From positions 16,792 through 80,791 of the forward strand of contig NZ_JASHJX010000015.1 of assembly GCF_030732985.1 (NCBI RefSeq): a stretch of DNA of 64,000 nucleotides. Direction: 5' to 3'. The position numbers were made by a program, and so were the translations under genes. Positions within the stretch are counted from its first letter, which is position 1. The number at the start of each line of letters is the position of its first letter. The notes beneath the pieces were generated by a model that did not search any database, was not told the origin of the DNA, and worked only from the letters and a program-made list of their open reading frames with translations. Source of the DNA: Nioella sp. MMSF_3534. Lineage in GTDB: Bacteria; Pseudomonadota; Alphaproteobacteria; Rhodobacterales; Rhodobacteraceae. Shown here piece after piece: positions 30,774-40,771 of the stretch.

Positions 30774-31777
30774 CCAGCCGTCACGGCGACAAGGTCGTTC
30801 TGTCCTGCATGCGTAACGAGGGCATGTTCCTCTTGGAATGGATCGCCTATTACCGCGTGATCGGCTTCGACAAGGCCGTCATCGTCACCAACAACTGCAC
30901 CGACGGCACCGACCTGATGCTCGACAGGTTGCAGCAGATGGGCTACGTCCGCCACCTGCGCAACGACTGGCGCGGCGCGGGCCGCCCACAGATGGAATCC
31001 TTGCGCATCGCGCGCGAGGATGTCGATGATCTGGTGCTGGCCGAATGGTGCCTGCATGTGGACAGCGACGAGTTTCTGAACGTGACCTGCGGCGAGGGCC
31101 ATGTGGATGACCTGCTCGACCTCATGCCGCCCACGGAATCTATCGCCATCGCCTGGCGGCTTTTCGGCAATTCCGGGCACGAGACTTGGCCCGGCGGGCT
31201 GGTGACGGAGCATTTCACCATGGCCAAGGCGGAACCCGCCTGGAACTCCTGCCTGCACAAGGCGATGTTCAAGGCGCGCAAGTTCTCCGCCGTTTCGATC
31301 CACATGCCGAAGCACCCAACCCACCCGAAGGTCCGCAATCACAACACGCGCGGGGTGCAGATCACGTCCGACTCGCTCTTCAAACCGCCCCATGAACGCC
31401 ATCGCAAGATGGACCGGGCGGAACTGACCTGGGACAATGCCCAGATCAACCACTACGCCATCCGCTCCGACGATACCTTCCTGATGAAAAACGACCGGGG
31501 CGCAGCGAATACGCAGGGTCTGGGGAAGTATTTCAAGGATTCGATCTTTTACCAACGCTGCAACCGCAACGAGGTGGAAGATGCCTCGATCCACCGCCTG
31601 CTGCCGAAGGTGAAGGAGGAACTGGAGGAACTACGCGAAGACCTGATCCTCTACCATCTGGAACAGGCCGCCCTGCACTGGTTCTATGAACGGCGGGACC
31701 GCATTCTGACGCCCGAGAAAATCGCGGAATGGACCGCACCACCGATGGAACCGGGCCAGTTGGACGCAGCAGAATAG
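30770..31777 (+). CDS. glycosyltransferase family 2 protein (second of tandem pair)
   Basis: A 335-residue paralogue of the preceding gene, with the same order of motifs: VLSCMRNEGMFLLEWIAYYR, CLHVDSDEFLNV (DxD), HMPKHPTHP, INHYAIRSDDTFLMKNDRG and a C-terminal ILTPEKIAEWT. The start overlaps the previous stop by four bases, so the pair is translationally coupled. It arose by tandem duplication and diverged. A hairpin at 31838-31860 follows the gene. Confidence 0.85.
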   Translation: MTSRHGDKVVLSCMRNEGMFLLEWIAYYRVIGFDKAVIVTNNCTDGTDLMLDRLQQMGYVRHLRNDWRGAGRPQMESLRIAREDVDDLVLAEWCLHVDSDEFLNVTCGEGHVDDLLDLMPPTESIAIAWRLFGNSGHETWPGGLVTEHFTMAKAEPAWNSCLHKAMFKARKFSAVSIHMPKHPTHPKVRNHNTRGVQITSDSLFKPPHERHRKMDRAELTWDNAQINHYAIRSDDTFLMKNDRGAANTQGLGKYFKDSIFYQRCNRNEVEDASIHRLLPKVKEELEELREDLILYHLEQAALHWFYERRDRILTPEKIAEWTAPPMEPGQLDAAE

Positions 31778-31788
31778 CCGTCAGGCCC

Positions 31789-31804
31789 ATTTGTGATCAC
31801 AAAA
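31789..31804 (+). promoter_or_regulatory. single TTTGTGATCACAAA operator upstream of lpd
   Basis: ATTTGTGATCACAAAA is a perfect palindrome over TTTGTGATCACAAA (GATC centred at 31796.5), about 140-150 bases before the lpd start. It is the same element as the tandem pairs before sdhCDAB and sucC. No second copy is found 21 bp on either side. Confidence 0.7.
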
Positions 31805-31837
31805 CTGCACCCCTCGAAAAACAGGCGTAAAAAATCA

Positions 31838-31860
31838 CCCCGATTTTCGGGGCAATTTTC
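31838..31860 (+). terminator. small hairpin, possible terminator of the glycosyltransferase pair
   Basis: CCCCGA-TTT-TCGGGG followed by CAATTTTC, 61 bases after the glycosyltransferase stop. The stem is short and the T tract interrupted. Confidence 0.45.
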
Positions 31861-31869
31861 CATTTGCGG

Positions 31870-31898
31870 TTGACGCAAGGGGATTCGGCCCCGCATAC
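31870..31898 (+). promoter_or_regulatory. possible sigma70-type promoter of lpd
   Basis: TTGACG and GCATAC are separated by 17 bases, about 43 bases before the lpd start. The -10 element is weak; CATACC with 18-base spacing is an alternative. Confidence 0.35.
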
Positions 31899-31940
31899 CC
31901 CTATGAACCATGCCCGGGACGACGACCAAGGAGATCCAAA

Positions 31941-33309
<1,369 letters not shown>

Positions 33310-33329
<20 letters not shown>

Positions 33330-33654
33330 CAAACCCCGGTTGCGCGCCCTCAAACCCTGGCGCGCAACCTATGACCCCGCGCTCGCCGTCACGGCGGGGC
33401 AGCGGATCACCCCGGGCCGGATCGACAATGACTATCCCGGCTGGCAATGGGTGGTGAATGGCGATGGCCTCGGCGGGTGGGTGCCTGCCGAGATCGTCGA
33501 TGGCGACCGGATCGTCTCCCCCTTCGACACGACAGAGCTGACCGTCACACCGGGCGACATGCTCGATCCGCTGGCGCACCGCCTCGGCTGGACGCTCTGC
33601 CGAAATCGCAAGGGCCAGACCGGCTGGCTGCCCGACAGCTGCCTCTTCCCCTGA
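33310..33654 (+). CDS. SH3-like domain protein
   Basis: A 114-residue protein with two short SH3-like beta-barrel stretches: [20 protein letters not shown] and [20 protein letters not shown]. Both follow a pattern of aromatic strands ending in GW-x-P. No signal peptide is visible. It starts inside the end of lpdA, so it is probably translated from the same message. A possible link to lipoyl or E3 function rests only on this coupling. Confidence 0.7.
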
Positions 33655-33846
33655 CGGATGCCGGTTTCATCTTGGCCCAAATACCTCCGCCGGAGGCGTC
33701 CCGACCGGGCAACCGGGTACATCCCTGCCAACCGCACGCAACCTCCCCGATATCCCGTGGCAACGCGGCCCGACGATGGCCCCGAAGGGGCCTGAGGAGG
33801 GCCGCCCGCGGATCGACGCGCGATGCGCGGCGAAACCGCTTTTCGT

Positions 33847-33890
33847 ATGCACGCCCGGTGTACGGGGGGTGCACAGGGGGTGTACGCATG
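33847..33890. repeat. four RTGYAC units with 11-bp period
   Basis: ATGCAC, GTGTAC, GTGCAC and GTGTAC begin at 33847, 33858, 33869 and 33880, exactly 11 bases apart, with G-rich five-base spacers. The array lies between the SH3-like gene and the GntR-type gene, downstream of both stops (they converge). No coding role is seen. Confidence 0.7.
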
Positions 33891-33903
33891 GCACCCCCCC
33901 TTT

Positions 33904-34557
33904 TCAGCTCGCCAGCAGACGCAGCCCTTGCGTCACATCGGCCCGCACCGCCAGTCTCAGCCCCGGCTCGTCACCGGCCTTCAGCGCCGCGATGATCAGC
34001 TTGTGGTGGCGCGGCGGATCGGTGCGCCTCAACCGCCCGTAAAGCGCCCGCATCGTGGGGCCAAGCTGCAGCCAGACGGTCTCTGCCAGCGCCAGCATCG
34101 CCGGGGCCTGTGCGCGCAGGTAGAGCGTCCGGTGAAACTCCAGATTTGCCCGGATATAGGCCACCGGATCGCGATGCGCGACGGCCTCTGCCACAGTGCC
34201 GTTGATCACCTCCATCCGGTCGATCAGCGCCGGATGGGCGCGCGGCAGGGCGCGGGCGGACAGCTCCGGCTCCAGCAGCGCCCGGATGGCCGCAAGCTCC
34301 TCGATCCGGTCATTGGACAGCTCCGGCGTGGACACCCGCCCCGAGGAGGACAGCGACAGCGCCCCCTCGCTCACCAGCCGCCGCAAAGCCTCGCGCGCCG
34401 GGGTCATCGAGACGTCGAATTCCTTTGCAATCCCGCGCAGGGTCAGCGCCTCGCCGGGCAGCATCTGCCCATGCATGATCCGTGTACGCACCGTGCGGTA
34501 GATGCGGTCATGGGCGGCCGATGTCGGCGCTTCGGAGGGGCGTTGCGTCAGAAGCAT
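33904..34557 (-). CDS. GntR family transcriptional regulator, FCD domain
   Basis: A 217-residue regulator. The N-terminal winged helix (residues about 15-80) has IYRTVRTRIMHGQMLPGEAL and EFDVSMTPAREALRRL, which is diagnostic of GntR. The C-terminal FCD effector domain has LEPELSARAL and NLEFHRTLYLRA with His residues that bind metal or ligand in this subfamily. The effector is unknown. It lies downstream of the divergent metallopeptidase gene and converges with the lpd unit, so a link to either is not established. Confidence 0.92.
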   Translation of the reverse strand: MLLTQRPSEAPTSAAHDRIYRTVRTRIMHGQMLPGEALTLRGIAKEFDVSMTPAREALRRLVSEGALSLSSSGRVSTPELSNDRIEELAAIRALLEPELSARALPRAHPALIDRMEVINGTVAEAVAHRDPVAYIRANLEFHRTLYLRAQAPAMLALAETVWLQLGPTMRALYGRLRRTDPPRHHKLIIAALKAGDEPGLRLAVRADVTQGLRLLAS

Positions 34558-34583
34558 GGGGTCACCCGATCACAAGCCCCCGC

Positions 34584-35282
34584 TCAGGGCAAGCGGTCAA
34601 AGCGCCAGGCCAGCAGCTCTGCCCCGTTCCGGCGCAGCCAGTCCCGGTGCGGCTGATAGCCGGGGCAGAGCCGTTCGCACACGGCCCAGAAGGCGGGCGA
34701 ATGGTTCATCTCAACCAGATGCGCGACCTCATGGGCGGCCACATAATCCAGCACCTCGGGCGGGGCCATGATCAGTCGCCAGCAATACATGAGATCACCC
34801 TTGGAGGAGCAACTGCCCCACCGGCTGCGCGTGTCGCGCAGGGTGATCCGGCCAAAGCTGCGCCCCAACTGGCCTGCGTGATGGGCAGAGCGTTCTGCCA
34901 GCCGGTCCCGCGCCATCTGCTTCAGCAGCGCCGCCATGCGCGGCCCCTCCTGCCCCTCGGGCAGTTCCACCCGCCCCTCGATCAGGCGCGCGGAACGACC
35001 GGTGCCGGGCACGATCTGCCGCAATTGCCCCTCGATCGGAATCGCCCCCCCGATCACAGGCCGCGCCGGGGCGGGGCTGGCAGTCAGATGCTTGCGGACC
35101 CAGCCTTCTCTTGCATCCAGAAAGGCGATCGCCTCGGCCTCAGGCGCATGATGGGGCATCGACAGGGTGACCTGCCCGCTGGATCGCGAAACGCGCAGGG
35201 TGAATCGCCGTGCACGGGCCGAGCGCTTCAGCAGCACCTCGACCGGTGGGTCGCCCCCGAGAATGTGGATTTCGTTCCCCAT
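34584..35282 (-). CDS. YgjP/DUF45-type M48-like metallopeptidase
   Basis: A 232-residue protein with the YgjP pattern: RSARARRFTLRVS, RDTRSRWGSCSSKGDLMYCWRL-like text (here given by its core RWGSCSSKG), and the zinc motif AAHEVAHLVEMNHSPAFW near residue 180, where the HExxH variant HEVAH and a downstream Glu/His are the metal ligands. No signal peptide is visible. The start at MGNEIHILGG is chosen over a longer frame by family resemblance. Its substrate is unknown. Confidence 0.88.
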   Translation of the reverse strand: MGNEIHILGGDPPVEVLLKRSARARRFTLRVSRSSGQVTLSMPHHAPEAEAIAFLDAREGWVRKHLTASPAPARPVIGGAIPIEGQLRQIVPGTGRSARLIEGRVELPEGQEGPRMAALLKQMARDRLAERSAHHAGQLGRSFGRITLRDTRSRWGSCSSKGDLMYCWRLIMAPPEVLDYVAAHEVAHLVEMNHSPAFWAVCERLCPGYQPHRDWLRRNGAELLAWRFDRLP

Positions 35283-35394
35283 ATGCGCGATGCAACCCGG
35301 CTTTGTACGATTGGCCCGATGAAAGGCTTTACAGCCCCCCGACATTGTGGCAGGTGACCGCAATTCCTCGATAGCGATGATTGAAGGGGGTGTC

Positions 35395-35733
35395 ATGCCC
35401 AAAGAAGAATGGGGCGTCAAACGTGTCTGCCCAACCACCGGCAAACGCTTCTATGACCTGAACAAGACCCCGATCGTCAGCCCGTATACGGGCGAAACGG
35501 TCGTGATCGAAACAGGCAAGGCATCGCGCACGCTGGTGGCCGACAAGGCCGACAAGGCGCAAGCCAAGGATACGGATGACGCAGAAGTGCTGGACGATGA
35601 CGCCGCAGCACTGCTGGACGATGACAGCGATGACATCGATCTGGACGATGACCTGTTGGATGACGACGAGGATGACGACAGCGTCCCCCTCGACGATCTG
35701 GCGGATGTCGCGTCGGACGACGACGACAGCTGA
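35395..35733 (+). CDS. FYDLN acid-rich (TIGR02300) family protein
   Basis: A 112-residue protein. The conserved N-terminus GVKRVCPTTGKRFYDLNKTP and the following IVSPYTGE define the FYDLN acid family of alphaproteobacteria. The C-terminal half is almost entirely Asp/Glu with Ser and Leu, typical and highly acidic. Function unknown. GAAGGGGG lies seven bases before the ATG; a longer in-frame start is less likely. A strong terminator follows. Confidence 0.93.
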   Translation: MPKEEWGVKRVCPTTGKRFYDLNKTPIVSPYTGETVVIETGKASRTLVADKADKAQAKDTDDAEVLDDDAAALLDDDSDDIDLDDDLLDDDEDDDSVPLDDLADVASDDDDS

Positions 35734-35756
35734 ACCAGTCTTACAACAGGCATATG

Positions 35757-35790
35757 AAAGGCGGGCCTCTTCGGAGGCTCGCCTTTTTTC
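35757..35790 (+). terminator. Rho-independent terminator
   Basis: AAAGGCGGGCCTC and GAGGCTCGCCTTTTTT form a stem with loop TTCG, 24 bases after the FYDLN-family stop. Confidence 0.92.
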
Positions 35791-35877
35791 TGACTGGCCC
35801 CTTTGGGGGAAGAGAGAGTTGGCCGAATCAATGCTCTTGGCTATCTTTGCGGCATTAAAATCTGCTGGATTAAAACA

Positions 35878-36975
35878 ATGCCATACTCTGTGCGCGCGGC
35901 TTTGCTTGGCCTCTGTGTATCTCTCGCTTTGCCGACAATTAGCCTCGGTCAAAGCGCCGACTTCCTTGCCGATCTACTGACTGATAGCACCGATCGTGCG
36001 CAACTGAGTGCGTGGATCAATGATGCCCGGCAGGTGCGCGATGATCTCGCGCAGGAAGCGGATCAGCTTGACCAGCTTCGGGACAACCGGGACGGCTTCC
36101 TTGTCGATGATGCGATCAGCGGGGTCACCATTCTCTCCGAAAGCGAGGCGGAGCGCAGCTTTACTGCACTGATGCTGCAAGCCATGCTCGGCGAAGGCCA
36201 TGTGGAGAACTCGGAAGAATTCGTGACAGGATCGGCCGCGTCGCGATTGCTGCGGGAAGCCGCGCGAGGGTTTCTGCAAAGAATGCAGGCGGGAGATTTC
36301 GGATCGGGAGAGATAACACTTTCATCTATCCATAGCGCCCTGCTTGACGAATTTCTGGCAATCCTGTCCGCACTCGATTTGGAAAATCGGGAAGTACTGG
36401 CAGATGCCGCCCGCATCAGGCGCGAAGAGGTGGCAAGAATCGACGCCATGCTGGCGCGGGCTGAATCGCTTGCCCAAACGCCCGCCGGAACTGGCGACGT
36501 TCTGATGCAGGGGGGATACTACGTTATCCAGTTCTCGGGCGGCGGCTATCAGAACCGCAACGGGTGGCAAAGCGCATGGGTCGAGGGCTATTCGAATCGG
36601 GTGCTCCAAGTGTCTTCCAGCTTCACGGAAATCACCCCGCGCGGCATATGGGAGTTCCCGGTCGGGTCAAGCGTGGATCAGTTCGAACAGGACCAGCAGC
36701 GCGAAGCACGCCAATGGGCCGTTGAAACGGTCTGCAACCGGGGCAATCAGCGCGGCCCCTATGGATATCTGCCTGCCATCTGGGTCTGGGGGCCGGAATA
36801 CGAGATCGTCGCAGGGCCGTTTTCGGACATTCTGGACGCGTTGGAACTGTCTGGCGGAACCGATGGCGCCGTGAACCTGGAAGAAGGATCAGCCAATCAA
36901 TGGCACATCCAGACCGAACAGCCAGACGAGGAGTTCTACGACGCTTGCAGGGCGCTCGGCTGGAACCCGCCCTGA
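35878..36975 (+). CDS. secreted protein of unknown function
   Basis: A 365-residue protein with a signal peptide (MPYSVRAALLGLCVSLALPT, cleavage after SLG). Residues about 30-210 are charged and helix-rich (many Glu, Arg, Asp), probably a coiled coil. The C-terminal part is richer in aromatic residues and has four Cys-containing or Trp-rich stretches such as GRNQRGPYGYL-type text near VCNRGNQRGPYGYLPAIW (position about 290). Its GC content is visibly lower than flanking genes. No domain is recognised; the next feature is tRNA-Ala. Confidence 0.7.
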   Translation: MPYSVRAALLGLCVSLALPTISLGQSADFLADLLTDSTDRAQLSAWINDARQVRDDLAQEADQLDQLRDNRDGFLVDDAISGVTILSESEAERSFTALMLQAMLGEGHVENSEEFVTGSAASRLLREAARGFLQRMQAGDFGSGEITLSSIHSALLDEFLAILSALDLENREVLADAARIRREEVARIDAMLARAESLAQTPAGTGDVLMQGGYYVIQFSGGGYQNRNGWQSAWVEGYSNRVLQVSSSFTEITPRGIWEFPVGSSVDQFEQDQQREARQWAVETVCNRGNQRGPYGYLPAIWVWGPEYEIVAGPFSDILDALELSGGTDGAVNLEEGSANQWHIQTEQPDEEFYDACRALGWNPP

Positions 36976-37034
36976 TTGGTTTCGGCGATCTTTCGCGTTC
37001 ACCTGACAACTCGCAGCCGGAAGCGTTTTTTCGC

Positions 37035-37063
37035 TTGAACTCCCCCACGCTCTTTCATAAACC
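37035..37063 (+). promoter_or_regulatory. possible promoter of tRNA-Ala
   Basis: TTGAAC followed after 17 bases by TAAACC, 31 bases before the tRNA. The match to the consensus is moderate. Confidence 0.4.
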
Positions 37064-37093
37064 CCGCCTACCGTCGCAACGCAGACGTGCGAT

Positions 37094-37169
<76 letters not shown>

Positions 37170-37361
37170 AATCCTCCTCCTCCGAAGCGTTGTCGTGTGA
37201 TCTGAAAGCTGCGTCCTGCCGGACCTTCAGCGCATAGGGGCTATTGTTGCCCAAATCACAACCGTCCTTTCCCCGATGCAATGGACATCAGCATTGCAAT
37301 CAAAGGGGAATTGTCCAAGAACGGGGCAGCACCGAAACAGATCAAGGATCGGGGTTGCGAC

Positions 37362-37928
37362 GTGCAGGTTGACCAAACACCTCTTCCGGGACTTCTGATC
37401 CTGACCCCTCGTCGATTTGGCGATTCCCGCGGGTTTTTCAGCGAGAGCTGGAACAAGCGGCAGATGGCGGACCAGGGGCTCGACTACGATTTCGTGCAGG
37501 ACAACCATTCGCTGTCAGCGCGGGTCGGCACGGTGCGAGGGCTGCATTTTCAGGCACCGCCCCACGCGCAGGCGAAACTGGTGCGGTGCGGGCGCGGGCG
37601 GCTCTTTGATGTCGCGGTCGATATCCGCAAGGGCTCCCCCACCTTCGGGCAGTGGTTCGGTATCGAACTGAGCTTCGAGAACGGCAAGCAGCTGATGATC
37701 CCGGCGGGGTTCCTGCACGGGTTCGTGACGCGAGAGCCGGATACCGAGATCATCTACAAATGCACCGATTACTACGCCCCCGACGCAGATGGCGCGGTGC
37801 GCTTCGACGATCCGGGTATCGGCATCGACTGGGGTCTGGAGGGTGCAGAAGCGGTTCTGTCGGACAAGGATGCCGCTGCGCCCTTGCTGAAGGATCTGGG
37901 CACCCCCTTTGTCTGGGAGGGCGTGTGA
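37362..37928 (+). CDS. rfbC: dTDP-4-dehydrorhamnose 3,5-epimerase
   Basis: A 188-residue cupin enzyme of dTDP-L-rhamnose synthesis. It has [38 protein letters not shown] with the catalytic His, and [22 protein letters not shown]. The GTG at 37362 is preferred because it gives the usual family N-terminus and has GGGG upstream; an ATG at 37281 would add 27 odd residues. First gene of rfbCBDA; its stop overlaps the region just before rfbB. Confidence 0.93.
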   Translation: MQVDQTPLPGLLILTPRRFGDSRGFFSESWNKRQMADQGLDYDFVQDNHSLSARVGTVRGLHFQAPPHAQAKLVRCGRGRLFDVAVDIRKGSPTFGQWFGIELSFENGKQLMIPAGFLHGFVTREPDTEIIYKCTDYYAPDADGAVRFDDPGIGIDWGLEGAEAVLSDKDAAAPLLKDLGTPFVWEGV

Positions 37929-37929
37929 C

Positions 37930-38979
37930 ATGAAGCTTCTGGTCACCGGCGGGGCCGGGTTCATCGGGTCTGCCGTTGTGCGGCTGGCGGTGGCGCGGGG
38001 CCACGAGGTTGTCAATCTCGACGCGCTGACCTATGCCGCCTGCCTCGACAACGTGGCGCAGGTGGCGGACAGCCCGCGTTATACCTTCGAGCATGCCGAT
38101 ATCCGCGACCGGGCCGCGCTGGACCGGGTCTTCGCAGATCACAGGCCCGACGCGATCATGCATCTGGCGGCGGAATCCCATGTGGACCGGTCCATCGACG
38201 GGCCCGGAGATTTCATCGAGACCAACATCACCGGCACCTTCAACATGCTGGAAGCGGCGCGGAAATACTGGGGCGCACAGGGCAAGCCCGGCGGGTTTTG
38301 CTTTCACCATATCTCTACGGACGAGGTGTTCGGGTCGCTGCCCGCCGACCCCTCGGAACAGTTCACGGAAGACACGCCCTACGACCCGCGCAGCCCCTAT
38401 TCGGCGTCAAAGGCCGCGTCCGACCATCTGGTGCGCGCCTGGCACGAGACCTATGGGTTGCCCGTGGTGCTGACCAATTGTTCCAACAATTACGGGCCTT
38501 ATCATTTCCCCGAGAAGCTGATCCCGGTGATCATCCTCAACGCGCTGGCGGGCAAGCCCCTGCCGATCTACGGGGATGGGTCGAATATCCGCGACTGGCT
38601 GTATGTCGAGGATCATGCCGACGCGCTGCTGCTGGTGGTGGAGAAAGGCGCGCCTGGCCGGTCCTACAATATCGGTGGCGAGAACGAGCGCAGCAATCTG
38701 GATCTGGTGAAAACTCTCTGCGCTATTCTGGATGACTTGCGCCCGAAAGCAGACGGATCTTACGCCGACCAGATCACCTTCGTGACCGACCGTCCCGGAC
38801 ACGATGCACGCTACGCCATTGATCCCACCCGCATCCGCGAGGAACTGGGCTGGCGCCCGTCGGTGACCGTGGAGGAGGGGCTGCGCCGCACCGTCCTGTG
38901 GTATCTCGACAATGAACCCTGGTGGCGCGCCTTGCAGGGCCGCGAGGGTGTGGGCGAACGGCTTGGGGTCCGGGCATGA
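37930..38979 (+). CDS. rfbB: dTDP-glucose 4,6-dehydratase
   Basis: A 349-residue extended short-chain dehydrogenase that forms dTDP-4-keto-6-deoxyglucose. The N-terminal [15 protein letters not shown] binds [18 protein letters not shown] and STDEVFG are family marks, and [17 protein letters not shown] contains the catalytic Tyr and Lys. [14 protein letters not shown] follows. It starts one base after the rfbC stop region and overlaps rfbD by four bases. Confidence 0.97.
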   Translation: MKLLVTGGAGFIGSAVVRLAVARGHEVVNLDALTYAACLDNVAQVADSPRYTFEHADIRDRAALDRVFADHRPDAIMHLAAESHVDRSIDGPGDFIETNITGTFNMLEAARKYWGAQGKPGGFCFHHISTDEVFGSLPADPSEQFTEDTPYDPRSPYSASKAASDHLVRAWHETYGLPVVLTNCSNNYGPYHFPEKLIPVIILNALAGKPLPIYGDGSNIRDWLYVEDHADALLLVVEKGAPGRSYNIGGENERSNLDLVKTLCAILDDLRPKADGSYADQITFVTDRPGHDARYAIDPTRIREELGWRPSVTVEEGLRRTVLWYLDNEPWWRALQGREGVGERLGVRA

Positions 38980-39830
38980 CGGTCCTCGTCTTCGGCAAAA
39001 CCGGTCAGGTCGCGACCGAGTTGCAGCGTCAGGAAAACCTGCGCGCATTGGACCGCGGCAAGGCCGACCTGACCGATCCCGCAGCTTGTGCCGAGGCGAT
39101 CCTGCGTTACCGGCCCGATGCCGTCATCAACGCCGCCGCCTATACGGCCGTCGATCAGGCCGAAGGTGACGAGGGCACCGCAACGCTGGTCAACGGGGGC
39201 GCCCCCGGGGCGATGGCCGGGGCCTGCGCCGACCTAGGCATTCCCTTCGTCCATCTCTCCACCGATTACGTCTTTGACGGCTCTGGCACCGCGCCATGGT
39301 CGGTCGACGCCCCCACCGGCCCGCTCGGGGCCTATGGGCGCAGCAAGCTGGCTGGTGAGGCGGCGATACAGGCAGCGGGCGGCACGTCGGTGATCCTGCG
39401 CACCTCTTGGGTGGTCTCTGCCCATGGCGGCAACTTCGTCAAGACGATGCTGCGCCTCGGGGCCGAGCGTGACCACCTGACCATTGTCGCGGATCAGGTG
39501 GGTGGCCCCACCCCCGCACAGGACATCGCCGCGGCTTGCCTGTCCATCGCCGCGCAATTGCGCACGGACCCCTCCAAAGCCGGCACCTACCACTTTTCCG
39601 GCGCGCCGGACGTGTCCTGGGCCGACTTCGCGCGAGAGATCTTCCGTCAGGCGGGCATGACCTGCGAGGTTGTCGATATCCCCACCAGCGCGTTTCCCAC
39701 CCCGGCAAAGCGGCCTTCGAATTCGCGGATGGACTGTTCCGACACGACCGAGCGTTTCGGCATTTCCCGCCCCGACTGGCGCAGCGCCCTTTCCCAGATC
39801 ATTCAAGAGATTCAGGATCAGACCCCATGA
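38976..39830 (+). CDS. rfbD: dTDP-4-dehydrorhamnose reductase
   Basis: A 284-residue reductase producing dTDP-L-rhamnose with NAD(P)H. It has [37 protein letters not shown] and YGRSKLAGE with the catalytic Tyr and Lys. The ATG overlaps the rfbB stop (ATGA), and its end overlaps the rfbA start by four bases. Confidence 0.96.
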   Translation: MTVLVFGKTGQVATELQRQENLRALDRGKADLTDPAACAEAILRYRPDAVINAAAYTAVDQAEGDEGTATLVNGGAPGAMAGACADLGIPFVHLSTDYVFDGSGTAPWSVDAPTGPLGAYGRSKLAGEAAIQAAGGTSVILRTSWVVSAHGGNFVKTMLRLGAERDHLTIVADQVGGPTPAQDIAAACLSIAAQLRTDPSKAGTYHFSGAPDVSWADFAREIFRQAGMTCEVVDIPTSAFPTPAKRPSNSRMDCSDTTERFGISRPDWRSALSQIIQEIQDQTP

Positions 39831-40696
39831 CCAATCGCAAAGGCATTATCCTCGCAGGCGGCTCGGGCACCCGGCTTTATCCGATCACCATCGGCGTGTC
39901 GAAACAGCTGCTGCCGATCTACGACAAGCCGATGATCTACTACCCGCTCAGCGTTCTGATGCTGGCTGGCATCCGGGACATCGCGATAATCACGACGCCT
40001 GTCGATCAGGACCAGTTCAGGCGCACTCTGGGCGATGGCAGCCAGTGGGGCATAACCCTGACCTATATCGAGCAACCGTCGCCCGACGGGCTGGCACAGG
40101 CCTATATTCTCGCCGAGGAGTTTCTGGACGGCGCGGCCTCCGCCATGGTTCTGGGAGACAACATCTTCTTTGGCCATGGCCTGCCCGAGATCATGGCCGA
40201 GGCCGACGCCCGGGCAACGGGCGGAACTGTCTTCGGCTATCACGTGTCCGACCCGGAACGCTATGGCGTGGTGTCCTATAACGACGCGGGCGATGTCACG
40301 GGGATCGTCGAGAAACCCGAGGTTCCGCCGTCAAAATACGCCGTGACCGGGCTTTACTTCCTCGACGGCACCGCGCCGGAACGGGCCCGGCAGGTCAAAC
40401 CCTCCGCCCGCAATGAGCTCGAGATCACCACCTTGCTGGAATCCTACCTTGCCGATGGCCTGCTTAATGTAAAACGCATGGGGCGCGGCTATGCATGGCT
40501 CGATACCGGCACCCATGGCAGCCTGCTGGATGCGGGCAACTTCGTGCGAACGCTGGAAAAGCGGCAAGGTTTGCAGACCGGCTGCCTTGACGAGATCGCC
40601 TATGAGAAGGGATGGATCACCCGCGACGCACTGGCCGAGCGCGCCGAGATGTTCAAAAAGAACAGCTACGGCACCTATCTGGCAACGCTGCTTTAA
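39827..40696 (+). CDS. rfbA: glucose-1-phosphate thymidylyltransferase
   Basis: A 289-residue nucleotidyltransferase forming dTDP-glucose, the first step of rhamnose activation. It has IILAGGSGTRLYPITIGVSKQ, the KPMIYYPLSVLMLAGI and DNIFFGHGL motifs, and FGYHVSDPERYGVV. The start overlaps rfbD by four bases. It is last in the operon and is followed by a long-stem terminator. Confidence 0.97.
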   Translation: MTNRKGIILAGGSGTRLYPITIGVSKQLLPIYDKPMIYYPLSVLMLAGIRDIAIITTPVDQDQFRRTLGDGSQWGITLTYIEQPSPDGLAQAYILAEEFLDGAASAMVLGDNIFFGHGLPEIMAEADARATGGTVFGYHVSDPERYGVVSYNDAGDVTGIVEKPEVPPSKYAVTGLYFLDGTAPERARQVKPSARNELEITTLLESYLADGLLNVKRMGRGYAWLDTGTHGSLLDAGNFVRTLEKRQGLQTGCLDEIAYEKGWITRDALAERAEMFKKNSYGTYLATLL

Positions 40697-40714
40697 CGAA
40701 AACCTTGCACCAGA

Positions 40715-40748
40715 GGGCGGGGACGTTAGCGTAACGGTCCCGCCCTTT
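40715..40748 (+). terminator. Rho-independent terminator of rfbCBDA
   Basis: GGGCGGG and CCCGCCC arms, extended by inner CGTTA/TAACG pairs, with TTT after the right arm, 19 bases past the rfbA stop. Confidence 0.85.
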
Positions 40749-40771
40749 CGCGTTCATATCACGGCCTGCCT

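Noticed and set aside
33655..33846. Short overlapping frames downstream of the SH3-like gene
   Set aside because: They are Arg/Pro-rich on all frames, without ribosome-binding sites or motifs.
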